Position numbers and translations under genes: made by a program
From: Anaerococcus urinomassiliensis
GTDB taxonomy: Bacteria; Bacillota; Clostridia; Tissierellales; Peptoniphilaceae
Direction: 5' to 3'
Assembly: GCF_900128425.1 (NCBI RefSeq)
Contig: NZ_LT635782.1
Location: 1,247,691 to 1,311,690, forward strand
DNA length: 64,000 nt
Part shown: positions 27,599-36,357 of the stretch, in pieces
Position numbering within the stretch: the first letter of the stretch is position 1
How the letters are laid out: each line of letters opens with the position of its first letter
Notes under the pieces: model-generated
The model's database searches: none
Told to the model about the DNA's origin: nothing
Seen by the model: the letters and a program-made list of their open reading frames with translations, nothing else

Positions 27599-27698
27599 AT
27601 ATTCTCCTGATTATTTTATTAAATGTATTATCCAATTAAGTTTTTATTTGTACATTTTTATTTGACCACTTTTGTACATTCTTATTTTAGCATTTACA

Positions 27699-27755
27699 TC
27701 CACCGAGGTACGAAGGTACAGCCCTAAAAAATAATTAAATAAAAGACATTGTTTA
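27699..27755 (+). repeat. GC-rich element Y, right part with TSD
   Basis: Starts with TSD TCCACC then GAGGTACGAAGGTACAGCCC and an AT tail ATTAAATAAAAGACATTG, the reverse complement of the start of element X (35464-35520). Confidence 0.7.
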
Positions 27756-27798
27756 GTTAAAAGTAAAGTAAAATATTTTCTTTTTGATTTCTTTGTAA

Positions 27799-27835
27799 GG
27801 ATCCTTCGGTCGCTTTCGCTCCCTTGAGGATGACA
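27799..27835 (+). repeat. R1 palindromic repeat
   Basis: GGATCCTTCGGTCGCTTTCG then CTCCCTTGAGGATGACA, the long R1 form, in the gap between the IS and the esterase gene. Confidence 0.75.
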
Positions 27836-27907
27836 AATGCGCCTGGACAATATAAGTAGTTAGGCTAATTAATACTATAAAAAGTTCATATAAAAATCTA
27901 TTTATTC

Positions 27908-27931
27908 AAAAAAGCACCCTTATAGGGCGCT
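27908..27931 (-). terminator. Intrinsic terminator after esterase gene
   Basis: Minus strand AGCGCCCTATAAGGGTGCT then TTTTTT. Confidence 0.85.
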
Positions 27932-27972
27932 AGTTTTTATATATAAAATTTTTCCATAAAATTTATGCTAAC

Positions 27973-28710
27973 TTAATTTAGCAAATAAGCTAAAGCCTCC
28001 GGCATTCTTTCTGCCCAGTCTCTTTCGTGGTGCGTTGCACCTTTGGCGTAGATAAATTTGCTTTCTAGCTTATCTTTCACGACTCCATAGGCCATCTTGT
28101 TTAAATCGACATATGACCTGGATAGAACTGGGTCTTCTGGGTATTCATTATCTCCTACGTCTATATAGACTTTTTGTTTGTTTTTGCCATCATAGGCATT
28201 TAAGATTTGGCCAGATTCTACTAGGTTGATGTTAAAGTGTGAGCTCATTGCTAGTACTTTTTTGAAAGTCTTAGGGTATTTTGCTCCCATATATAGGCTC
28301 ATTAGTCCTCCTAATGATGCTCCACCTATTAGTCTTATTATATCTTTCTTATCTTTTTCTACATTTGGGATGAGTTCTTTTACTATAAATTCCCCGGTTT
28401 CTTTTCCAAGAGGTCTATAGGTAAAATCATCGTCAAAGTAGTCAGCTTCTGGGTCTCCCTCAGTGTATGGGGTGTACTCATTTGTCCTATTTGAATCGTA
28501 TGGAGCATATATACCTACTACATTTGCATTAATCTTAGCTTTGTCTAGGGCTTCTTTGAATTCAAAGGTCGCATCCATATAGCATTCTTCTAGGTCAAAT
28601 AGGTTTTGTCCATCAAAGAAATAAATGTATATATTGGAATCTGGATTTTCTAGAAAATTGTAAGTTACATTCCTTTCTAAAATTTTTGAATAAATTTCAA
28701 ATTTGTCCAT
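27973..28710 (-). CDS. Esterase-family alpha/beta hydrolase
   Basis: A 245-residue protein of the esterase D / Fes-like alpha/beta-hydrolase fold. Nucleophile elbow GGASLGGL (Ser), oxyanion neighbourhood YFFDGQNLF, acid region VYIDVGDNEYP, and histidine in THHERDWAERM. No signal peptide, so cytoplasmic. Typical substrates are carboxylic or carbohydrate esters; not determinable. It is the last gene of a group that runs from the threonine ammonia-lyase at 33817, separated from the upstream gene by 8 bases. Confidence 0.85.
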   Translation of the reverse strand: MDKFEIYSKILERNVTYNFLENPDSNIYIYFFDGQNLFDLEECYMDATFEFKEALDKAKINANVVGIYAPYDSNRTNEYTPYTEGDPEADYFDDDFTYRPLGKETGEFIVKELIPNVEKDKKDIIRLIGGASLGGLMSLYMGAKYPKTFKKVLAMSSHFNINLVESGQILNAYDGKNKQKVYIDVGDNEYPEDPVLSRSYVDLNKMAYGVVKDKLESKFIYAKGATHHERDWAERMPEALAYLLN

Positions 28711-28718
28711 TACCTCTC

Positions 28719-30011
28719 CTAGAGTTTCATTGAGTTTTGTCTACGACGTAATCTTGTTATAGTAGCTCTTTCGTCTAATTCTACCATAGTCATATCTATT
28801 AGGCTATCTTTTGGGATATCGACTTTTGCCACTGTTTTTGGAGTTATAAGTCCTATTGGCAATAGGTCTTCTTCCATAGATCTGGTATGGCTTGTTAGTT
28901 TACCAAATACCTTTTCGCTGCCTATACCATCTAGGGTTTCACCCTTTTTGATGTCTCTTTTGGCAACGGTGACTGTATCTGCCACTTGTCCTTGGATTGG
29001 AGCAATTGTAGGTTCATTTTCAACTACTGCCTTGTAGATAGTGATTGGTGCTTCAAGACTTGTTAGGTGATATGGTCTATACATTAGATAGTTTGGACCA
29101 TCTCCAAAGCCTAAGAATTTCATCAAATCTCTCACATCTTCCTTGTCACTTGTAACTATAATAAAGACTCCTGGCGCCATTCCTTTTGAAAATTCCACTA
29201 CCTTGTAATTATCAAGGATTCCACCATCAGATTTTAATTTAAAGTCTTCTACAGCGTTCTCAGGGCTTGTCTCTATACCATGGCAGCCGAAGGTATCCGG
29301 CATAAATCCAAGGGCATTGCATACACTATTTAGCTCAATCATAGTATTTGTTCCATCTATAAAAGAAGTGAGCATCTTTGGGTTTAGACTTTTTTCTCTT
29401 GCTTCATCTCTTACTTGATCAGGTGTGACATACTCATCAAGTCTGTTGTTTTTACCTTTTGCTGCAACTAAGACATCTAGACCCATACCAAAGGCTTGCT
29501 CGCAAAGGTCTATGATGGCTCCTGGCTCATCTCCAAGGATGCCAGTGTAGACTACTCCAGCTTTTTTGGCCATATCGTGCAATACTGGTCCAACTGTTGC
29601 TTCACATTCCACATTAAAGGAAATCATATGCTTGTGGTATTGGATAGTTTTTCTTGCAATAACAGCCCCAAATGATGGATTGCCTGTACAGTCAACTACA
29701 GCATTTATTTGCATAAGCTTATAGGAAAGTCTGTAGTTTGTAGACACACAAACATAACCCTTTTCTAGAATTTCATAACCTTCGTTATAATCATCAGTAT
29801 AAATAATTTTATCTTCAGCAACTCCACTTCTTACAAGGGCATCTATAGCCTTTTGTGGGGTTCTGTCGATTACTAGTTTTACTTCCATGGCATCCATATT
29901 TCCTAGTTGGGAGATTAAAGATGTTCCCATCTTGCCTGCTCCCATTACAGCAAGCCTTATAGATTCGCCATTGTATTTCATTTCATTTAAATTTCTACTT
30001 ATTTTAAACAT
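28719..30011 (-). CDS. NAD(P)-binding oxidoreductase with C-terminal SAF domain
   Basis: A 430-residue protein. Rossmann fold LAVMGAGKMGTSLI, VDCTGNPSFGAVIAR, and a middle segment VECEATVGPVLHDMAKKAGV as in homoserine-dehydrogenase-like proteins. The C-terminus has a SAF domain (VAKRDIKKGETLDGIG). This pair of domains occurs in a poorly characterised family often named after FlgA or as homoserine-dehydrogenase-like; some members act on sugar or carboxylate substrates. Which reaction it catalyses is not determinable. It overlaps the downstream start of the flavoprotein gene by 8 bases. Confidence 0.75.
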   Translation of the reverse strand: MFKISRNLNEMKYNGESIRLAVMGAGKMGTSLISQLGNMDAMEVKLVIDRTPQKAIDALVRSGVAEDKIIYTDDYNEGYEILEKGYVCVSTNYRLSYKLMQINAVVDCTGNPSFGAVIARKTIQYHKHMISFNVECEATVGPVLHDMAKKAGVVYTGILGDEPGAIIDLCEQAFGMGLDVLVAAKGKNNRLDEYVTPDQVRDEAREKSLNPKMLTSFIDGTNTMIELNSVCNALGFMPDTFGCHGIETSPENAVEDFKLKSDGGILDNYKVVEFSKGMAPGVFIIVTSDKEDVRDLMKFLGFGDGPNYLMYRPYHLTSLEAPITIYKAVVENEPTIAPIQGQVADTVTVAKRDIKKGETLDGIGSEKVFGKLTSHTRSMEEDLLPIGLITPKTVAKVDIPKDSLIDMTMVELDERATITRLRRRQNSMKL

Positions 30012-31212
30012 TCAAACTCCTTAAAAACTTTGATGATACAAAAGCAGATGCAGCAGCCCACCATATATTGTAGCCACCGCAATCTCCAGCCACATCTAGG
30101 CATTCGCCTATGAAAAAAACATCCTTGTATTTTTCATCAGCCATAGTTTTAGGGTCGATGTATCTTGTATCTACCCCACCTATGGTCACCTGGGCGTTTA
30201 CCCTATCGTGTATATCTGTTATGTTAAATCTCAAGGATTTCAAAGTTTTGCTAAGCATTTCAAAATCCTTGTCATTTAAGTTATTTGCTTTTTTATCAGG
30301 GCTAACTCTAGCCACTTTTAAGATATCATCAATTAGTTTCTCATTTATTATACCGATTAAAATCTCTTTTATGGTCCTAGCTGGGAATTTTTTTGCAATA
30401 TTTCTCAGATAAAAAGTAAATTCTTCCTTAGTTGACCCTGGGAAAAAGTCAATTTCTATTTGGATTTTGGAATTATTTTTTAGACTAATGGATAATTCAT
30501 TGGAAATATCTAGAATTGCCGTTCCTGTGAGGCCATAATTTTGGAAAATAATGTCGTCAACAGATGATTTAATATACTTTCCATCGACTAATAAACTTGC
30601 TTTTCCAGTAATCTTTGTACCCTTGGCTTTTTTTGAAAATTTTTCTTTTGTCTCAAAATTTGTAATACCATAGGTCATAGGAGTGACCTTAACCCTATCT
30701 TTTATGAGATCAAAAATCTTGCCATCAGATCCCGAGTTTTTCAAAGTTTTGCCACCAGTAGATATTACTAGCTTGTCGTAAGTATATGACTTATCCTTGG
30801 TTTTTACTTGTTTTTTATCAAAATCAATTGCTATCACTTCTTGGTTAAAGACAAATTCTGCATTTTCTTTTGCCTTAAGAAACAGGCTATCCCTCACAGT
30901 CTTGCTTGACATGGTGAGAGGATAGCACCTACCTGATGGCAGGTGAGTAGTAGCTATGCCTATTTCATTAAAGTAGCCTATAAGCTTATTAGAATCAAAA
31001 GTATTTATAGCATAATCCACAAAGCCTGGATTATTTGACTTAAAAAATTCCTTGCCTTGGTTAAGATTTGTAAAATTGCAGCGGCCATTTCCAGTTGCCA
31101 GAAGTTTTCTGCCAGCAAATTCATTTTTTTCAATAACTGTAATGTCTCCACCATCCATAAAAGATGCAAAAAACAAGGCAGACACACCAGCTCCTATTAC
31201 GAGAATTCTCAT
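30004..31212 (-). CDS. HI0933/BaiN-family flavoprotein
   Basis: A 402-residue FAD-binding protein. N-terminal ILVIGAGVSALFFASFMDGG differs slightly from the usual GxGxxG, then GRKLLATGNGRCNFTN, a hallmark of the HI0933-like (BaiN/RdsA) family. The C-terminal FIGECLDVAGDCGGYNIWWA is the second signature. Members are NAD(P)H-linked reductases; a few act on bile acids or steroids. Substrate not determinable here. It overlaps murE by 4 bases. Confidence 0.9.
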   Translation of the reverse strand: MRILVIGAGVSALFFASFMDGGDITVIEKNEFAGRKLLATGNGRCNFTNLNQGKEFFKSNNPGFVDYAINTFDSNKLIGYFNEIGIATTHLPSGRCYPLTMSSKTVRDSLFLKAKENAEFVFNQEVIAIDFDKKQVKTKDKSYTYDKLVISTGGKTLKNSGSDGKIFDLIKDRVKVTPMTYGITNFETKEKFSKKAKGTKITGKASLLVDGKYIKSSVDDIIFQNYGLTGTAILDISNELSISLKNNSKIQIEIDFFPGSTKEEFTFYLRNIAKKFPARTIKEILIGIINEKLIDDILKVARVSPDKKANNLNDKDFEMLSKTLKSLRFNITDIHDRVNAQVTIGGVDTRYIDPKTMADEKYKDVFFIGECLDVAGDCGGYNIWWAAASAFVSSKFLRSLNV

Positions 31213-32636
31213 TGCTCTTTTATAGCCTCAAGAACTGTTTCATATTCATTATAATAAGTTTTCTCATTGCCGTGGTGTTTTAAGAATCTCTCCTCGCCCT
31301 TACCAAGCATGACAATATAATCGCCCTCATTAGCTTGACTTATGGCCCATTTGATTGCTTCTTTACGATTTTCGATTCTCTTATAGTCTCCATCAAATTC
31401 CTCTATGCCTTTAATCAAATCATTGGTGATATTTTCAAAAGTATCGAATTTGTTATCATCTGTAGTTGCCACTACAAAGACGTCATTTTTGGCACAAATA
31501 TTGCCTGTGAGCCTTCTAAATTCTTCGTTTCTATCGCCATTTACTCCAAAAACTGCATAGGTTCTCACATCTTGTGGTATAGATTTAAACAACGAATCAA
31601 AGGCAACGGGTGTGTGGGCAAAGTCTATGACAATATTTTTGCCTAAGTCATTTTCTATATATTGGAATCTTGATGGAATCCCCTCAAATTTGACTAGGTT
31701 TTCAGCGATTGTCGATAGGTCATTTCCCATTTGACTTAGAACAGTTATGGCTGCTAGGGAATTGTAAAGTTCATAATCCGCTATGGTGTTTATGATAAAT
31801 TTTTGGTCTTTTACAAAAAATGTAGTTTTGCCATCAAATTTTTTGATGTCATAGGCCATATAGTCAGCATCTTTTTTTGTACCATAAGAAATTACATCAG
31901 CAAATCTTTCCTTTGCCTTTCTGCCATAAGGATCATCAAAGTTTGCTATTTTTACCTTAGCAACTTCAAAAAGTTTCATCTTTGCATCAAAGTATCCATC
32001 CATAGTCTTATGGTAGTCAAGATGTTCTGTGGAAAGGTTGGTGAATACCCCATAGTCAAATTCTATGCCATTTAAGCGATTTTGGTATAAGCCGTGGGAG
32101 CTAGCTTCTATAACTATCTTATCTATGCCCTGTTCCAAACTCTCATTTAAAACTTTGTTGATGAAAAATATATCTGGAGTTGTATTTGGGGTTTCAGTCC
32201 TTGCACCATTTACAAAGGCCCCATCAGTTCCAATATTTGTCGCCTTGCCATATATTTCCTTGATTAGAAAATATATTAAGGAAGAAGTGGTAGTTTTGCC
32301 GTTTGTTCCTGTCACTCCCACCACTGTCATCTTCTTTGATGGATAGTCTTCTAAGATATTTGATATATCTGAAGTAGCCTTTCTACTATCAGCTACTTTT
32401 ATATAGTTTATACCTTCTACATAGTCGATTTCCTCGCTATGAACTATAGTTTTTGCCCCCTTATTTATGGCATCTTCTATATACTTATGGCCGTCTAAGA
32501 CATTGCCCTTTATCGCTGCAAATGTATCAATTCCGTCCATATATTGGGAGTTGTTGGTAATATCATTAATATCACTATCGTTTTGTTTTTTGTAAGAGAT
32601 ATATTCAATTTCTTTGATTAAATCATCAAATCTCAA
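31209..32636 (-). CDS. murE: MurE-like UDP-MurNAc-tripeptide ligase
   Basis: A 475-residue Mur ligase. ATP-loop VVGVTGTNGKTTTSSLI, middle domain HTPVAFDSLF, GVNGDRNEEFRRL, and the C-terminal substrate loop. The position usually occupied by DNPR (diaminopimelate-specific) reads DDNKFDTF, so the diaminopimelate arginine is missing, consistent with a lysine or ornithine type wall. Adds the third amino acid to UDP-MurNAc-L-Ala-D-Glu in the cytoplasm. Overlaps threonine ammonia-lyase and the flavoprotein gene by 4 bases each. Confidence 0.88.
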   Translation of the reverse strand: MRFDDLIKEIEYISYKKQNDSDINDITNNSQYMDGIDTFAAIKGNVLDGHKYIEDAINKGAKTIVHSEEIDYVEGINYIKVADSRKATSDISNILEDYPSKKMTVVGVTGTNGKTTTSSLIYFLIKEIYGKATNIGTDGAFVNGARTETPNTTPDIFFINKVLNESLEQGIDKIVIEASSHGLYQNRLNGIEFDYGVFTNLSTEHLDYHKTMDGYFDAKMKLFEVAKVKIANFDDPYGRKAKERFADVISYGTKKDADYMAYDIKKFDGKTTFFVKDQKFIINTIADYELYNSLAAITVLSQMGNDLSTIAENLVKFEGIPSRFQYIENDLGKNIVIDFAHTPVAFDSLFKSIPQDVRTYAVFGVNGDRNEEFRRLTGNICAKNDVFVVATTDDNKFDTFENITNDLIKGIEEFDGDYKRIENRKEAIKWAISQANEGDYIVMLGKGEERFLKHHGNEKTYYNEYETVLEAIKEQ

Positions 32637-33817
32637 TGTATAATGTATCCTTTCTTAATTAAAAGATCGTGAATTTTCTTAACGTGTTCTACGCCATTTG
32701 TTTCAAGGGTAATCTCAACATTGATATTTTTGTATCTGCTTGCTTCTCTCAAGCTATCTTGGTCAATTGTAACGACATTTGCCTTTGTATAAGCAATATC
32801 TGATAGAAGTTCTTGAAGTTTACCTGGTATATTTGGTAGCTCAACGTTAATTCTTGTAATTCTACCTGTTTCATATAGACCACGGTTGATAAGTTGAGAT
32901 ATAAAGCTCATATCAATATTTCCACCACTTATAATTGAAACTACGTTTTTATTGTAGAAATTAACTTTCTGTAGGGCTGCCAGTGATAGGGCTCCAGATG
33001 GTTCTGCTACTAATTTGTGGCGTTCCATTAGGTTGATGAAGGCCATCAAAACTTCCTCATCTGTTACAGTTATCCAGTCGTCTACATAGTCCTTACAAAT
33101 CTCGTAAGTATATTTGCCAACTTCTGCAACTGCTGTACCATCGGCGATTGTATCAACCCCGTCTAGCTTAACTACCTTACCCTTTTTGACTGCTTCTTTC
33201 ATAGAAGCGGCTGATGCTGGCTCCACACCAATAACTTTGATTAGTGGGCTAATTTGCTTGATGCATTTGGCAACTCCAGAAATAAGTCCACCACCACCTA
33301 CTGGGACAATTACATAATCTACATATTCCAAGTCTTCCAAGATTTCAAGGCTAATAGTTCCTTGGCCTTCTATAACATCTAGGTCATCAAATGGTGGGAT
33401 AAAAGTAAGTCCTTCTTTTTCTGCTCGTTCTAGAGCGTGGTCTTTGCAGGCATCAAAGTTTTCACCAAATAAGTCTACCTTTGCCCCATACTTTAGTGTT
33501 CCATCCACCTTGATCATTGGAGTTTGCTCTGGCATACAGATTGTCGCATCTATGCCAAGGTCATTTGCAGAAAAAGCTACCCCTTGGGCATGATTTCCAG
33601 CAGAAGCTGTAATAATACCCTTTGCTTTTTCTTCTTCGCTCAATTTGCATATCTTATTATAGGCTCCCCTTATCTTAAAGGAACCAGTTTTTTGTAAGTT
33701 TTCTGGTTTTATGTATACGTTATTATTAGATATTCCTGAAAAATAATCTGAATAGAACAAGTGAGTTCTATTTGTAACCTTATCTACTCTTTCTTTTGCG
33801 TTATTAAAATCAAACAT
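32633..33817 (-). CDS. ilvA: Threonine ammonia-lyase, with C-terminal ACT-like domain
   Basis: A 394-residue PLP enzyme. PLP lysine in GSFKIRGAYNK; phosphate loop VGGGGLISG; SISGGN-like IISGGNID. The C-terminal 80 residues (RINVELPNIPGKLQELLSDI) form an ACT domain. This length and single ACT domain match the biodegradative TdcB type more than the two-domain IlvA. It turns threonine into 2-oxobutyrate and ammonia. First gene of the operon with murE, two oxidoreductases and an esterase; a biosynthetic isoleucine context is not seen. Confidence 0.9.
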   Translation of the reverse strand: MFDFNNAKERVDKVTNRTHLFYSDYFSGISNNNVYIKPENLQKTGSFKIRGAYNKICKLSEEEKAKGIITASAGNHAQGVAFSANDLGIDATICMPEQTPMIKVDGTLKYGAKVDLFGENFDACKDHALERAEKEGLTFIPPFDDLDVIEGQGTISLEILEDLEYVDYVIVPVGGGGLISGVAKCIKQISPLIKVIGVEPASAASMKEAVKKGKVVKLDGVDTIADGTAVAEVGKYTYEICKDYVDDWITVTDEEVLMAFINLMERHKLVAEPSGALSLAALQKVNFYNKNVVSIISGGNIDMSFISQLINRGLYETGRITRINVELPNIPGKLQELLSDIAYTKANVVTIDQDSLREASRYKNINVEITLETNGVEHVKKIHDLLIKKGYIIH

Positions 33818-33905
33818 AATATCCTCCTATATTTATTATTATAACATTTAATTTATTTAAATCTTGTAAAATATCTGATACAATTAACCAATGAGGTATA
33901 ATTTT

Positions 33906-34523
33906 ATGAAAATATTTTTAATGATGCTTATTTTCCTTAGCCTGTCATCCTGTAATAAGGCAAGTGATTTCATCTATAACAATTTTTCTTTACAAAAAAA
34001 TATAGATATGGCCGAAGAAAATCACAGAAAAAATATTGAAGGCGATTTTAAAATAGATGGATATTCCTATACATTCCCAAGTCCAGTAGATAGATTTGTG
34101 CAAAACGGTTTTACCTACCAAGTACAAGGACCAGAGAAGGATACTCACGAAAAGAAGCCAAGTCTTGATATAGGAGAAGCTTGTGATATCTACTTTAGCC
34201 AAGATGATACAAGTTTTTTTGGCAAAGTGATAAACAATACTGCAAGCAGCTCTGATATAGAAGAATTATCCCTATCATATATCAAGCTTACAAAAGAAGG
34301 TCTTGGAGACACTGACTTTTCCATAGATGAAATAATAATGGGAGATGAAATAAGTCTTATCAAAAGTAAGCTTACCGATAAGGAAATAATAAGTTTAGGA
34401 AACGACCAGTACTATATGTATCTAAACGGCCAATATGTAGTAATATTTACCATGGAAAATGATAAAGTAAAACAAATTGAGATTATCCCTAACGAAAGGT
34501 TAGCTGATTATGAGAAAAACTAA
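33906..34523 (+). CDS. Putative lipoprotein, YxxP-domain (paralogue of next gene)
   Basis: I start at 33906 (MKIFLMMLIFLSLSSC), with GAGG nine bases upstream, not at an upstream ATG. The lipobox LSSC predicts a lipoprotein of about 205 residues. The rest is hydrophilic with FKIDGYSYTFPSPVDRFVQNG. The following gene has LEGELYQWPLTIDDFLDKG in the same position of its soluble domain, so both share one domain type. Function unknown. Single co-oriented unit with the next gene, overlapping by 14 bases. Confidence 0.72.
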   Translation: MKIFLMMLIFLSLSSCNKASDFIYNNFSLQKNIDMAEENHRKNIEGDFKIDGYSYTFPSPVDRFVQNGFTYQVQGPEKDTHEKKPSLDIGEACDIYFSQDDTSFFGKVINNTASSSDIEELSLSYIKLTKEGLGDTDFSIDEIIMGDEISLIKSKLTDKEIISLGNDQYYMYLNGQYVVIFTMENDKVKQIEIIPNERLADYEKN

Positions 34524-35331
34524 ATTAGAAAAAATATATAGGCTTTTGCCATTGATATCACTGATTATTCTAAGTATTTGTTTTGTATTTAGATATTCCT
34601 ATATTGACTTTTTGGGCTATGACAGGCCCCTAAAACTTGCTGTCTTGTTTTGTACTAGCTTTGGACTAATAGGTACTTTGTTAGCTATTGTCGATGGAGT
34701 CAATAAGGATTTTAGGGGCAAGGTAGTGTTGTTTTTGCTTATAAACCTACTCTTTATCTTTACATTTCCCGTACTCCATGCTGCTGAAGTGTTTTTAAAA
34801 CCAGTGGAAAATCCTTATAGTAAACTTACGCCAGAAACTAACTACACCACCAAAAAAAGAGATGATGCCGCTTTCATCCTTGAAGGAGAGCTTTACCAAT
34901 GGCCACTTACCATAGATGATTTCCTAGATAAGGGCTACGATTACAGAGACCTAGGTGATAATAGGGTCTCTCTAAGCAAACTAGGCAAGTCAAACGAACT
35001 AAAACCAACCTGGTTTACAGATGGTGACAGCGATGATATAGCAAGAACAGAAGCCTACTCTATAGAACTTGGACTAGATGAAAACAAAAAGGACGTAAAT
35101 TCTTTCCTAATCCAAGCTATGGATAACAACTGGGATTTTGAAATAATGGGCCACACTCTCTTAGATAGTATTTATAATGTTAAGGGTGAATTTAAAGATA
35201 AACTTATAGAAGATCCGAATAATAAAGGCAAAACCATGAAAAACTTTTACCTACAAAGCTCAGATGGCTACAAAATCACCTTTGGTGGTCTGAATGGCAA
35301 AATACAAAATGTAGAAATAAGTAAGCTATAG
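34510..35331 (+). CDS. Membrane protein with the same extracellular domain
   Basis: A 273-residue protein with three N-terminal membrane segments (about 12-27, 40-57, 69-87) and a C-terminal extracellular domain. The domain begins LEGELYQWPLTIDDFLDKGYDYR and contains SLSKLGKS and a final ITFGGLNGKIQNVEI strand. It resembles the domain of the upstream lipoprotein. No family recognised. Overlaps the lipoprotein gene by 14 bases, so the two proteins are probably made and may act together. Confidence 0.68.
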   Translation: MRKTKLEKIYRLLPLISLIILSICFVFRYSYIDFLGYDRPLKLAVLFCTSFGLIGTLLAIVDGVNKDFRGKVVLFLLINLLFIFTFPVLHAAEVFLKPVENPYSKLTPETNYTTKKRDDAAFILEGELYQWPLTIDDFLDKGYDYRDLGDNRVSLSKLGKSNELKPTWFTDGDSDDIARTEAYSIELGLDENKKDVNSFLIQAMDNNWDFEIMGHTLLDSIYNVKGEFKDKLIEDPNNKGKTMKNFYLQSSDGYKITFGGLNGKIQNVEISKL

Positions 35332-35463
35332 GAGTGAGATTGTAATATCAAATATTAGGGGATATTCAAAACCTATAATCCTTGAATGCGGTCTTTTAGG
35401 AATGACCGAAGGGTCTATAAAAAAATCGTTAATTAAAATTATCTTATTTCTACTTTAAAAATA

Positions 35464-35637
35464 ATAAATGTCTTGTATTTTTTTATTATTTAAGGCTGTA
35501 CCCTTGCACCTCGGGGGATAGGAATTAGGGGTAGCGGAGACCCCTTTTTCCTTTCCCCCGATCCCCCAAAACCTTCTACACCCCCTCCGCTCCTGCGGAG
35601 AGCAATGAGCAGAAGAAGTTCGCTTCGCGAATTCTTT
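35464..35637 (+). repeat. GC-rich element X
   Basis: AATAAATGTCTTGTATTTTT, TTTAAGGCTGTACCCTTGCA, then CCTCGGGGGATAGGAATTAG, GGGGTAGCGG, and GGGAAA... to CGCTTCGCGAATTCTTTT. Its reverse complement matches element Y across both sides of the IS21 insertion. Confidence 0.65.
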
Positions 35638-35684
35638 TTTTTAATTACTAAGATTACATACGACATAAATGATATCAAAACACC

Positions 35685-35719
35685 TGTCATCCTCGAGGGA
35701 ACAAAGTGACCGAAGGATC
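35685..35719 (+). repeat. R1 palindromic repeat
   Basis: TGTCATCCTCGAGGGA then ACAAAGTGACCGAAGGATC. Confidence 0.8.
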
Positions 35720-35760
35720 TTACCAGCCAACCGCATCTTGGGAGATGTTTCGCTTTCGCT

Positions 35761-35882
35761 CAATCAGATTTTGACAAATGTCCTCCACTAGCCGGACAGG
35801 CTTGTCTTTAAAACAATCTGATATCTGACCTACCATCCATTTTTTTCAAAAATGGGGTTAGGTCATTAAACATGACGGTGAG
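35761..35882 (-). repeat. 120-bp dispersed repeat, copy 2 (inverted)
   Basis: Reverse complement matches 3467-3590 with a handful of substitutions. Preceded by an R2-like arm (AGATGTTTCGCTTTCGCTCA at 35742) and followed 46 bases later by R1. Confidence 0.8.
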
Positions 35883-35927
35883 AAAGTGGGCATACTTTTT
35901 TTCTTCTACATAGCACCTCGCAACACC

Positions 35928-36021
35928 TGTCATCCTCGAGGGAGGTCCTTTTAGGACCGACCGAAGGATCCCCTCTAGGAGAATTAGGCTAGGAGATTCT
36001 TCGCTAAAGCTCAGAATAACA
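35928..36021 (+). repeat. R1+R2 composite unit, copy A
   Basis: R1 (35928-35970), CCCTCTAGGAGAATTAGGCT linker, then R2-like GAGATTCTTCGC...CAGAATAACAG (35993-36021). Repeated 190 bases on. Confidence 0.75.
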
Positions 36022-36117
36022 GCAGGCGAGAATAGGGCTTGTTCCTCCATTATAATGACATTTATTGAGTGGATATGCACTTATTAATTAGAAAAAATTA
36101 AGCATCATATGCCCCAT

Positions 36118-36210
36118 TGTCATCCTCGAGGGAGGTCGCTAAGACCGACCGAAGGATCCCCTCTAGGAGTATTTTGCTAGGAGATTCTTCGCTAACGCTC
36201 AGAATGACAG
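36118..36210 (+). repeat. R1+R2 composite unit, copy B
   Basis: Same organisation as copy A; the middle arm pair GGTCGC..AGACC differs from GGTCC..GGACC, the linker and R2 arm are nearly identical. Confidence 0.75.
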
Positions 36211-36256
36211 CGGGCAAATGGGCACGCCTTTTATTATGCATACCCTGTTGCACACC

Positions 36257-36291
36257 TGTCATCCTCGAGGGAAGGTAGTAACCGAAGGATC
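36257..36291 (+). repeat. R1 palindromic repeat
   Basis: TGTCATCCTCGAGGGA followed by AGGTAGTAACCGAAGGATC. Confidence 0.75.
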
Positions 36292-36335
36292 TCACAATGT
36301 ACTATTAGGTCTTCTTAAATTTTCCCACTAAAAAA

Positions 36336-36351
36336 GAGGGCCATTGCCCTC
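36336..36351 (-). terminator. Terminator after glutaredoxin gene
   Basis: GAGGGC-CATT-GCCCTC flanked by A and T runs on both sides; serves the minus-strand glutaredoxin gene. Confidence 0.85.
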
Positions 36352-36357
36352 TTCTTT

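Larger units (their letters stand above)
25509..27698 (-). mobile_element. IS21-family insertion sequence, apparently intact
   Basis: 2190 bases bounded by TGTAAATG (25509-25516) and its complement CATTTACA (27691-27698). Each end carries two further AATGTACA boxes at the same spacing (end positions 19-26 and 43-50), the multi-site terminus typical of IS21. It encodes IstA and IstB on the minus strand, overlapping by 11 bases, without stop codons or frameshifts. Six-base target duplication TCCACC is present, and removing the IS rejoins the host element, matching element X (CCTATCCCCCGAGGTGCAAG), so insertion is recent. Confidence 0.93.
35332..36357. other. Gene-free repeat cluster
   Basis: About 1 kb without a supportable gene. 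Contents: element X (35464-35637), R1 copies (35685, 35928, 36118, 36257), R2-like copies (35993, 36181), the second copy of the 120-bp repeat (35761-35882) and a terminator (36336-36351). Short frames here encode only the repeats. Confidence 0.75.

Noticed and set aside
35490..36295. Several short frames with SRMTGV or VILSVSEESPS strings
   Set aside because: These strings are translations of the R1/R2 palindromes; similar strings recur because the repeats recur.
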